Source: JASJBU01 sp965372385 (lineage in GTDB: Bacteria; Pseudomonadota; Gammaproteobacteria; Chromatiales; Chromatiaceae). From it: a stretch of DNA of 6,492 bases. Each line of letters starts with the position of its first letter. Within the stretch, counting starts at the first letter, position 1. The stretch covers positions 1-6,492 of the forward strand of contig CBDVCD010000201.1 of NCBI GenBank assembly GCA_965372385.1, in the 5' to 3' direction. Of the stretch, positions 1 to 6,492 are shown piece after piece. The notes under the pieces are model-generated. The model saw only the letters and a program-made list of their open reading frames with translations. It made no database searches and was not told where the DNA came from. Made by a program: the position numbers and the translations under genes.

Positions 1-198
1 GACTATCTTGTCCGTTCAACCGAGTTTGAATATGCCGAAAGTCATGTTGCCTCTTTTATTACGAGCGTTACTCAGTCAGGATACAAACGCCAGGATGATA
101 ACTCGTACATAAAGAAATCCCTGCCGCCGCTCGAATTCGAATACAGCCAGGCCGTTATCAATGAAGAGGTGCTGGAGATCGACGCCGAAAGCCTGGAA
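1..198 (+). other. C-terminal tail of the SpvB-like N-terminal domain
   Basis: Residues 1-66 read like the end of the SpvB domain of TcdB/TcaC proteins. The visible stretches VRSTEFEYAE, SFITSVTQSGY and KKSLPPLEFEYS are near-consensus for this family, where they follow the beta-rich SpvB fold and lead into the propeller. In the salmonella protein SpvB the same N-terminal module is attached to a different toxin domain. The bulk of the domain, about 300 residues by comparison with TcdB, lies upstream of the window. The boundary is approximate. Confidence 0.8.
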
Positions 199-3100
199 AA
201 CCTGCCTGTTGGATTGGACGGCGCAACGTACAAGTGGGTGGATCTGGACGGAGAGGGTATCTCGGGCATCCTGACTGAGCAAGCCGGCGGCTGGTTTTAT
301 AAAACGAACCTCGGGGAAGGCCGCTTCGGCCCGCTCAAACAGGTTGCGAAAAAACCCTCGCTGGCCGCGCTCGGCAACGGCCGCCAACAGCTGCTGGATC
401 TGGCCGGTGACGGCCAACTCGATCTGGCCGAATTCGGCGGTCCCACACCGGGTTTTTACGAGCGCACCCACGATGAAGATTGGGAGCCTTTCAAGCCTTT
501 CCTTTCCCTACCCAACATCCCATGGGATGAGCCCAACCTGCGCTTCGTGGACTTGAACGGTGACGGTCACGCCGATGTGCTGATTACTGAACACGAAGTT
601 TTCACTTGGCATCAATCGTTGGCAGAAATGGGTTTTGCCTATGGTGAGAGGATTCCCCAGGCACTCGATGAAGAGGAAGGGCCCCGGCTCGTTTTTGCTG
701 ATGGCACGCAATCCATCTACCTGTCCGACCTTTCGGGCGATGGTTTGGCTGATCTGGTACGCATCCGGAATGGAGAAGTGTGCTATTGGCCCAATCTGGG
801 CTACGGCCGATTCGGTGCCAGGATAACTATGGATAACTCGCCCTGGTTCGAGACGTCCGATCAGTTCGACCAGCAGCGGATCCGCTTAGCCGACATTGAT
901 GGCTCCGGTACAACTGATATTATCTACCTCAGTCACCGCGGCGTTCACATATACCTGAATCAATCCGGCAATAGCTGGAGCGAGGAACAACTCCTGAGTC
1001 AATTCCCATCTATTGACAATCTCTCCTCGATAATGGCCTTAGATCTCCTCGGCAATGGCACGGCCTGTCTGGTTTGGTCCTCGCCATTGTCGGGTAGCGT
1101 ACATAAACCGATGCGCTACATCGACCTCATGGGCGGGCAGAAGCCCCACTTGCTTGTCAAAACGGTGAACAACCTGGGGGCTGAAACCCGCGTGCATTAT
1201 GCCCCATCCACCAAGTTCTACCTTGCTGATAAAGCAGATGGACAACCTTGGGTGACAAAGCTGCCCTTCCCTGTGCACGTGGTCGAGAGCGTCGAAACTT
1301 ACGACCGCATTAGTCGTAACCGATTCGTGACGCGTTACGCCTACCATCATGGCTATTTTGATGGCACAGAACGCGAGTTCCGCGGATTCGGGATGGTTGA
1401 ACAATGGGACACGGAGGAATACGCCGCACTCAGCTCCAGCAGCGAGTTTCCTGCGGCGACCAATATTGACGCAGCTTCGCATGTTCCCCCGGTGCATACC
1501 AAGACCTGGTTCCACACCGGCGCTTATATACGCGGCGCCCGGATCAGCCTCCAATTCAAGGACGAGTACTACCGTGAGCCGGGATTGATGGACGTGCAGT
1601 TAGACGCCTTGCTTCTGCCCGATACGATCCTGCCCCCGGAGCTGACCCCGCTGGAAGAGCGCGAAGCCTGCCGCTCACTCAAAGGCGCCATGCTGCGTCA
1701 GGAAGTGTATGCCCTCGACGACACGCCCAAGGCGGCGTTCCCCTACAGCGTCACGGAACAGAACTTCACCATCCGCCGCCTACAGCCCCGCGATGGAAAC
1801 CGCTACGCGGTCTTCTTCACCCATCCACGTGAGGCGATCAACTACCACTATGAGCGCAACCCGGCCGATCCGCGCATCCAGCACACGCTCACTTTAGAGG
1901 TCGATGACTTCGGCAACGTGCTGAAGGAAGCCGCCATCGGGTACGGCCGCCGCCAACCCGATGCCACACTGCCCCAACAGGCAGATCGGGACAAGCAGAC
2001 CCAGACACTTATCACCTACACCGAAAATCGCGTCACCACTGCCATCGATGATGTCGCCGCTTATCCCCACGACTACCGCACACCGCTGCCGTGCGAGACC
2101 CGGACGTATGAGATGACCGGATTCAAGCCTGAAAACAACGCAACGCGCTTCAGCTTCGACGAATGGACACGCAACGGTTTTGCCTTGCCGGCGTCGGCAA
2201 CGGAAATCCCTTACGAGCAGACGGCGAATAACGTCTCAAAGCAAACACGCCTCATTGAACACATCCGCACCCTTTACCGCAGGGACGACCTGACCGCTTT
2301 GCTGCCGCTCGGCGAAGTCGAGCCACTGGCCCTGCCTGGTGAAAGCTACAAACTCGCCTTCACCGCAGGGCTGTTGGCGCAGGTCTTCCAGCGCGATGGC
2401 CAAGTCTTACTGCCCAACCCCGCCGCTGTTCTGGGCGGTCAGGGTGCGGACCTGGGCGGCTACGTGGTCAGCCAGGACTTGAAGGCCGCCGGGGACTTTC
2501 CCAACACCGATCCCGACGATCACTGGTGGATCCCCGCCGGCCGCGTCTTCCTCTCACTTGAAAGCACCAATACCGCCGTTCAGGAATGGGCCTACGCCCA
2601 GAGCCACTTTTTCCAGCCGTACCGCTATCGTGATCCGTTCGGGCAGAGTGTGACCGTCACCTACGATGCCTACGACCTCCTGATGGTGGAAAACCGTGAT
2701 GCACTCGATAACCGGGTCACTGTCGGCGAGCGGGATGCTGGCGGCAACAGCGATCCAAACAAACCGGGCAACGACTACCGCATACTCCAGCCTTGGCGGC
2801 TGATGGATCCCAACCGCAACCGCACACAGGTGACCTTCGATGCACTCGGCATGGTGGTAGGAACAGCGATGATGGGAAAGCCGGAGGAATCCCAGGGCGA
2901 TTCGCTCGACGGCTTCAGCACCGACCTTACCGAAGCCGTCGCACTCGACCATTTGGCAAATCCGCGCACCGACCCGCATGCCATCCTCGACAGAGCCACT
3001 ACACGCTTGGTCTATGACATGTTGGCCTTCCAACGCACCAAAGACCAGCCCAATCCGCAGCCTGTCGTCGTCTACATTTTGTCGCGGGAGACCCACGATG

Positions 3101-6100
3101 CTGCTTTGGCTCCGGGCGAACATTGCGAGATCCAGTATAGGTTCTCCTACTCCGACGGCTTCGGCCGCGAGATCCAGAAGAAGATCCAGGCCGAACCGGA
3201 GAAGATCAACGGCGTTGCCAGCCCGCCGCGATGGGTGGGCAGCGGCTGGACCATCTTCAACAACAAGGGCAAGCCGGTTCGCCAGTACGAGTCGTTCTTC
3301 AGCGCCACTCATCGCTTCGAATTTGCTGTGCAGGTCGGCGTTAGCCAGATTCTGTTTCACGACCCAATCAATCGCGTTGTCGCCACACTGCACCCTAATG
3401 ACACCTACGAGAAGGTACTGTTCAATCCATGGCAGCAGACCACGTGGGACGTGAACGACACCGTGCTGGGCGACCCGCGCACCGACCCTGACATCGGGGG
3501 CTATGTTGGCGAGTATTTCAAGACCCAACCGGCCGACTGGCAGACATGGCACGCCCAGCGCATCGGCAACCCCGCGGGCGATCCGGAGCGCGACGCCGCA
3601 GAGAAGGCGGCCGGCCACGCCGACACGCCCACCATGGCACACATGGACACTCTTGGACGCACGTTTCTTACCATTGCCGATAACGGCCCGGACCCCGCCC
3701 AACCCAGCCAGCATCTCTGCTTCGCTACTCGTGTCGAGTTGGACATCGAGGGTAATCAGCGTGCAGTCATCGATGCCAAAGACCGCTTAATCATGTGTTA
3801 CGATTACGACATGCTCGGCAACGGCATCCACCAGTTCAGCATGGAAGCCGGCGCGCGCTGGATACTCAACGACGCAGCCAGCAATCCCATCTGCGCGTGG
3901 GATAACCGCGGCCACGAGTTCAAGACCGAATACGACGAATTGCGCCGACCGGTTCAGTGCTTTGTGATGGGTACCAGCGGGGAATCCGATCCTCGGACCT
4001 TGGACGAGGATCTGCTGTTCGAAAGGATTGACTACGGCGAGAACCAGACCGACGACGTAGCATGCAATCTTCGTACACGAGTGTTCAAGCAATTCGACGG
4101 CGCGGGCGCGGTCACGAACAAGAGGTACGATTTCAAGGGCAATTTACTCGAAGGTACGCGCGAGATTCAGGGCGATGGTAAGACGTTGTTGAATTGGAGC
4201 AGCCCGCCCGTAGCGGGCGAAGTGTTCTCGACCAGCACGACCTATGACGCACTGAATCGCCCGGTCACAGTCACGTCGCCGGACGGCAGCGTCTATCGTC
4301 CCACGTTCAACGAAGCCAACCTGCTCGACACAATCGACGTGAACCTGCGCGGCGCGGCCGCGGCCACACCATTTGTCACCAACATAGACTACAACGCCAA
4401 AGGTCAGCGTGAGTTGATTGCATACGAAAACGGAGCAACAACCACCTACGACTACGATCCGCTCACCTTCCGCCTGGCGCATCTCAAGACTACGCGCCCG
4501 GCCAATCCCGATGCCACCGCCTCGCAATTATTCCAGCACTCGACCGGGATCCAGGACCTGCACTATACCTACGACCCGGTTGGCAATATCACCCGCATCG
4601 AAGACATCGCCCTCAAGACCGTCGTCCACGACGGTCAACAGGTCGAACCGGTAGACAGCTACACCTATGATGCTCTCTACCGCTTGATAGAGGCCGCAGG
4701 CCGCGAGCATATCGGCCAGGCCGCATTCGATTTTAGCCCGACGGACGGCAACTACCGCGACTATCAGTTCGTTGGGCGCCGCCACGCCAATGACCTCCAG
4801 GCACTGCGCAACTACACGGAGAAGTATGAATACGACGCCGTCGGCAACTTCGATGTGATGCGTCACGTCGCCAGCGGCGGCAACTGGACACGGCATTACG
4901 ACTACGATGAAGTCAGTCTCATTGAAGCCGACAAGCAGAACAACCGGCTGACCAGCACCAGTATCGGAGAGACGACCGATATCTACAGCGTAGCCGGGGA
5001 CGGCTACGATGCCCACGGCAACATGCTGCGCATGCCGCACCTTCCGCTAATGCAGTGGGACTTTCAAGACCAGCTGCAGGCCACGGCGCAGCAGGTGGTC
5101 AATAACGGTGGCACACCAGAGACCACTTGGTACGTCTACGATTCTACAGGCCAGCGTGTGCGCAAAGTGACTGAGTGTTATGCCCCTGCTGGCCAAATAC
5201 CCACTCGTATGAAGGAGCGTATCTACCTGGGCGGATTTGAGATCTATCGTGAATATGATAACGACGAAACTTCTTCAACGCTGGAACGCGAGACGCTGCA
5301 CATCATGGACGGCAAACGGCGTATCGTGCTGGTTGAGACTCGTACGCGTGGCAATGATGTCTCACCGGCGCAACTCATCCGCTACCAGTTCGGCAACCAC
5401 CTCGGCTCAGCCAGCCTGGAGCTGGACAACGACGGCAAGGTTATCTCTTATGAGGAGTATTATCCCTACGGCTGCACGTCGTTTCAGGCTGTGCGCAACC
5501 AGACCGAGACGCCGAAGCGGTATCGGTATACCGGGAAAGAGCGGGATGAGGAAAGCGGATTGTACTACCACGGGGCGCGGTACTACGTGTCTTGGTTAGG
5601 GCGGTGGACGAGTTGTGATCCCGAGGATTTAGTAGATGGTCCAAACCAGTATTGCTATGGACGGAACTGCCCCACAGTGCTGGTGGATCCAAATGGCACC
5701 GATACGCTGTCCAGCTTCATGATCGACCAGATGGCGCAGGCTCGATGGCAGAACCCCGATTTGTTTGCCCAGCAACTGATTAAGAACGAAACCCAGGTCA
5801 TAGCCCTGATGAATCGATGGGGATACTATAGTTACTCGCAATCTGCTGAGGGAGCTCTTCGGGCGTTCGACGCCGCACATTTGAATTGGGCTATGTCTTT
5901 CGAGGGAGGTAATTACAACCTCTATATGTATCCACCTGTATTGCCGGATCCGAATGAGCAAATCCTGGCGGCCCTCCCGGACGGTACCGGCTATATCGGC
6001 ACCCACAGAGGTTATGAGGGAGCTTACAATCAACAGATTGCCCAAAGAAACCTGCAAACCCTGAGCAATATCGCCGGTGGACCTCTTGGTGCAATAGGAT

Positions 6101-6492
6101 ACCTGATAGGTGGCGAACGCGGTTCTGACCTGGGTGCTGCAGCAGATGGTGTAGTGTTATCATTCGGGGCAATGGCCGGGCACAGATCATATAACAAGTC
6201 CCTTAGTCGGTCTGCGTCTCCCAGCACTTATAATCGGCCTGCAATTGTCCGGCAGGCAAATCCGGCAACAGCTCCACAAGGAGGTTCGGGCCGCACCTTA
6301 CCTACTAATCTACGCCACCATGGACTGACAACCGTTGAGACCCGCTTGTTGAAGCACGTGCGAGGAAAAATGTTTAATCTACCCGCCAAGCCAACCAAAT
6401 CCAAGGGGGCTATTGTTGGAGTGCTGATATCTGAGAACCTAGAGGCGATCCCGCTACGAAGCGGTGGAGATCCGGGCAAGTGGGCTGGCGGT
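1..6492 (+). CDS. Tc toxin BC-fusion protein (TcdB-TccC type, SpvB/Rhs family), partial at both ends
   Basis: Frame 1 is open for 2164 codons with no stop and covers the whole window, so this is an internal piece of one gene; the true start and stop are outside. Family knowledge: in Tc toxins, TcB and TcC form a hollow Rhs shell that encloses a toxic C-terminal domain, and this cocoon docks on the TcA pentamer, which injects the toxin into a target cell. Seen here in order are an SpvB-like tail, six FG-GAP-like repeats, TcdB middle domains, a long YD-repeat shell, the Rhs-associated core ending in VLVDPNG, and a variable C-terminus. B and C are separate genes in Photorhabdus but are one chain here. 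By comparison with TcdB (about 1475 residues) I estimate that roughly 300-350 N-terminal residues are missing, giving a full protein of about 2500-2600 residues. A plain Rhs/WapA protein is less likely because of the SpvB and TcdB-middle sequence. Confidence in the family is very high; the target organism is unknown. Confidence 0.96.
199..1080 (+). repeat. Six FG-GAP/VCBS-like repeats: predicted six-bladed beta-propeller (TcA docking gate)
   Basis: Six copies of an Asp-rich loop followed by a hydrophobic strand are visible. Their first Asp residues are at about positions 81 (VDLDGEG), 133 (LDLAGDGQLDL), 184 (VDLNGDGHADVL), 243 (SDLSGDGLADLV), 298 (ADIDGSGTTDII) and 348 (LDLLGNGTACLV). Spacing is 50-59 residues, the size of one propeller blade. 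Several are followed by a W/Y-x-N-x-G-x-G-R-F-G type element, such as NLGEGRFG and NLGYGRFG. Family knowledge: TcB has an asymmetric six-bladed propeller that closes the cocoon and opens on contact with TcA, letting the unfolded toxin enter the channel. The sixth loop (residues 348-359) has lost the second acidic position (GNGTACL), so it is probably the least able to bind calcium. The link to the gate rests on repeat number and position in the chain. Confidence 0.85.
1081..1416 (+). other. TcdB middle/N-like region
   Basis: Residues 361-472 match the part of TcdB that follows the propeller (Pfam TcdB_toxin_midN type). Conserved stretches are KPHLLVKTVNNLGAETRVHY at 381-400, WVTKLPFPVHVVESVE at about 417-432, and the hallmark YHHGYFDGTEREFRGFG at 448-464. 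In the known structures this region begins the Rhs-like beta-strand shell and anchors the propeller to it. The KTVNNLGAET segment is nearly invariant in SpvB/TcdB-type proteins, which argues that the gene is under selection and is not decaying. The following 80 residues, including a VPPVHTKTWFHTGAY stretch, link it to the next region. Confidence 0.85.
1663..2070 (+). other. TcdB middle/C-like region
   Basis: Residues 555-690 correspond to the TcdB_toxin_midC type region. The recognisable core is EACRSLKGAMLRQEVYALDD at 555-574, followed by PYSVTEQNFTIRRLQP (581-596), FFTHPREAINYHYERNP (605-621) and DPRIQHTLTLEVDDFGNVLK (623-642). This order and spacing is that of TcdB. It forms early turns of the shell that will spiral around the toxin cargo. 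No catalytic activity is expected. Ends are approximate, set by the loss of conserved motifs. Confidence 0.85.
2071..3462 (+). repeat. B-part Rhs-like shell (C-terminal half of the TcB moiety)
   Basis: Residues 691-1154 carry degenerate YD-type repeats and the conserved markers of the TcdB C-terminal half: DDHWWIPAGRVFLS (about 840-853), FFQPYRYRDPFGQSVTVTYD (870-889), YRFSYSDGFGREIQKKIQAE (1046-1065) and WVGSGWTIFNNKGKPVRQYE (1078-1097). It closes with a FNPWQQTTWDVNDT segment (1141-1154) resembling the PW-x-x-x-x-x-x-D-x-NDT end of stand-alone TcB proteins. Family knowledge: these strands make the lower half of the cocoon, with an inner surface that keeps the cargo unfolded. Codons are strongly GC-biased here (60-base blocks at 2401 and 3181 are about 70% and 67% GC by hand count). 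Confidence 0.85.
3463..3618 (+). other. In-frame B-to-C junction (linker replacing the TcB stop and TcC start)
   Basis: Residues 1155-1206 fall between the WDVNDT ending of the B-like part and the TPTMAHMDTLGRTFLTI stretch (1209-1225), which resembles the start of TcC proteins (TPT-x-x-x-x-D-x-x-G-x-x-x). The linker is rich in Asp, Pro, Gly and Ala (GDPRTDPDIGG, GNPAGDPERDAAEKAA), as expected for a surface-exposed connector. There is no stop, no ribosome binding site and no reason to call an internal start, so the two subunits are made as one chain. The exact boundary is inferred from motif resemblance and could shift by some tens of residues. Confidence 0.6.
3619..5511 (+). repeat. C-part Rhs shell with YD repeats
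   Basis: Residues 1207-1837 are a TccC-like Rhs shell. YD-repeat cores are seen at about 1267-1274 (YDYDMLGN), 1310-1315 (EYDELR), 1414-1420 (TYDALNR), 1482-1486 (TYDYD), 1523-1528 (TYDPVG), 1555-1558 (TYDA), 1609-1616 (YEYDAVGN), 1633-1636 (YDYD), 1669-1674 (YDAHGN) and 1712-1719 (VYDSTGQR). Between them are other shell markers such as RVELDIEGNQRAVIDA (1244-1259), IYLGGFEIYREY (1741-1752) and YQFGNHLGSASLELD (1795-1809). Family knowledge: these strands spiral to form the upper half of the cocoon. Repeats are irregular, as usual for TcC, and the one at 1633 lacks the usual following Gly-Asn/Gly-Arg. No frameshift or stop interrupts the region. Confidence 0.92.
5512..5697 (+). other. Rhs-associated core and predicted aspartyl self-cleavage site
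   Basis: Residues 1838-1899 are the classic Rhs-associated core: PKRYRYTGKERDEESGLYYH, then GARYYVSWLGRWTSCDPEDL, then VDGPNQYCYGRNCPTVLVDP and NG. Family knowledge: this segment forms the plug at the end of the shell and cuts the toxin off its C-terminal side, using conserved Asp residues and a nearby Arg. Candidates visible here are Arg1868 (GRW), Asp1879 (VDG) and Asp1896 (VDPNG); cleavage would be expected close to the VLVDPNG end. Two positions differ from the common form: Cys1872 where Ala is frequent (S-A-D-P) and Cys1890 where the usual motif is NNP. The acidic residues expected for cleavage are retained. Assignment of catalytic residues is by motif, not structure. Confidence 0.9.
5698..6057 (+). 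other. Unrecognised spacer after the Rhs core
   Basis: Residues 1900-2019 match no family I can name. An amphipathic, Gln/Met-rich stretch (MIDQMAQARWQNPDLFAQQL, 1907-1926) and further predicted helices up to about 1967 are followed by an aromatic patch (YNLYMYPPVLPDP, 1972-1984) and then DGTGYIGTHRGYEGAYNQQI (1994-2013). Many Rhs and TcC toxins have a pre-toxin segment of this size between the cleavage site and the enzyme, thought to help packing or entry. That role is inferred from position only. Confidence 0.5.
6061..6180 (+). other. Gly/Ala-rich hydrophobic segment in the toxin arm
   Basis: Residues 2021-2060 include IAGGPLGAIGYLIGG and GSDLGAAADGVVLSFGAMAG, an alternation of small and aliphatic residues with few charges (Glu2039, Arg2040, Asp2043, Asp2049). 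Similar glycine-zipper-like segments are common just before the enzyme in Rhs and other polymorphic toxins. It could be a membrane-active or packing element. The charges in the middle argue against one simple transmembrane helix; a helical hairpin is possible. Confidence 0.5.
6379..6492 (+). other. Possible N-terminal strands of a SCP1.201/DddA-like deaminase toxin domain (truncated)
   Basis: Residues 2127-2164 begin LPAKPTKSKGAIVGVL and continue to EAIPLRSGGDPGKWAGG at the window edge. This resembles the start of DddA-type (SCP1.201-like) deaminase toxins, which from memory share an LPA...G...L strand, a second strand ending in SGG or LxSG, and then a Gly/Pro-rich loop before the zinc-binding H-x-E motif. 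The loop GGDPGKWAGG fits that position. The diagnostic parts, the H-V/A-E and the C-x-x-C zinc ligands, would be downstream and are not in the window, so activity cannot be shown. Such enzymes deaminate cytosine in nucleic acid in the target cell. Another small beta-rich toxin fold is quite possible. Confidence 0.42.

Larger units (their letters stand above)
5698..6492 (+). other. Hypervariable C-terminal toxin arm (cargo), truncated by the window end
   Basis: After the VLVDPNG motif all resemblance to the conserved Rhs shell stops; residues 1900-2164 and the rest beyond the window form the cleavable cargo. Family knowledge: this arm is exchanged between homologues and carries the toxic activity (actin or Rho ADP-ribosylation in Photorhabdus TccC3/TccC5, many other enzymes elsewhere). 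Three parts can be told apart: an unrecognised 120-residue spacer (1900-2019), a Gly/Ala-rich hydrophobic segment (2021-2060), and a basic Ser/Pro/Arg-rich linker (2061-2126) leading to a small beta-rich start of a domain. Codon use changes too: three of the four in-frame AGA codons I count in the window are at 6007, 6046 and 6184. Confidence 0.85.

Noticed and set aside
3463..3618. Assembly chimera or frameshift joining two separate genes
   Set aside because: The frame is continuous, the connector has coding-like codon use, and naturally fused B-C proteins are known in the family. Sequencing error cannot be fully excluded from the sequence alone.
2554..3714. Long antisense open frame (386 codons)
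   Set aside because: It lies wholly opposite conserved TcdB/Rhs coding sequence. Its translation is rich in Val, Gly, Ala and Arg with no recognisable domain, as expected for the shadow of a GC-biased gene.
4144..5040. Two adjacent antisense frames (127 and 170 codons) that together look like an operon
   Set aside because: Both are mirror images of the YD-repeat coding frame with no domain and no convincing ribosome binding site.
3619..5511. DNA-level tandem repeats or a CRISPR-like array suggested by recurring TAC/TAT-GAC motifs
   Set aside because: The recurrence comes from the YD amino-acid repeat; spacing and bases vary, and there are no identical direct repeats of array type.
5719..5721. 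In-frame ATG (Met1907) just after the core as an internal start for a free toxin
   Set aside because: No purine-rich ribosome binding site precedes it; the bases before it read through the VDPNG region without a Shine-Dalgarno-like run, and the frame is continuous with the shell.
5629..6057. Antisense frame of 142 codons opposite the core/spacer, considered as an overlapping immunity gene
   Set aside because: The translation shows no family signature, and the position overlaps the essential Rhs core. Immunity genes normally lie downstream on the same strand.
5698..6492. ADP-ribosyltransferase cargo like TccC3/TccC5
   Set aside because: I see no Arg...STS...ExE pattern in the visible arm. 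The domain is cut off, so this is disfavoured but not excluded.

Overview
The whole window is the interior of one giant protein-coding gene on the + strand. Frame 1 runs through all 2164 codons (6492 bases) without a stop, and neither the start nor the stop lies in the window. The translation is recognisably a Tc (toxin complex, ABC-type) BC-fusion protein. A TcdB-like (SpvB/TcaC family) half is joined in frame to a TccC-like Rhs half, followed by the beginning of a C-terminal toxin. No RNA gene, mobile element, CRISPR array, promoter or terminator is visible, and no second gene is supported.

Layout, in residues of the visible part: 1-66, tail of the SpvB-like N-terminal domain; 67-360, six Asp-rich FG-GAP/VCBS-like repeats that match the six-bladed beta-propeller by which TcB docks on the TcA translocation channel; 361-472, TcdB middle/N-like region; 555-690, TcdB middle/C-like region; 691-1154, the B part of the Rhs-type shell; 1155-1206, the B-to-C junction; 1207-1837, YD-repeat shell of the C part; 1838-1899, the conserved Rhs-associated core with the predicted self-cleavage site; 1900-2164 (open end), the hypervariable toxin arm. 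That arm holds an unrecognised spacer, a Gly/Ala-rich hydrophobic segment, a basic low-complexity linker, and the first strands of what may be a SCP1.201/DddA-like deaminase domain cut by the window edge.

In characterised Tc toxins the B and C proteins form a closed cocoon around the cleaved C-terminal toxin. The propeller opens when it docks on the TcA pentamer, and the toxin passes through the channel into the target cell. Everything needed for the cocoon, gate and cleavage appears to be present here in a single chain. The TcA partner and any immunity gene would lie outside the window.

The organism is a bacterium of moderate to high GC that cannot be placed further. GC is uneven: 60-base blocks counted by hand range from about 40% near both ends to about 70% in the middle. 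The gene is too widely shared among distant phyla to indicate a lineage.
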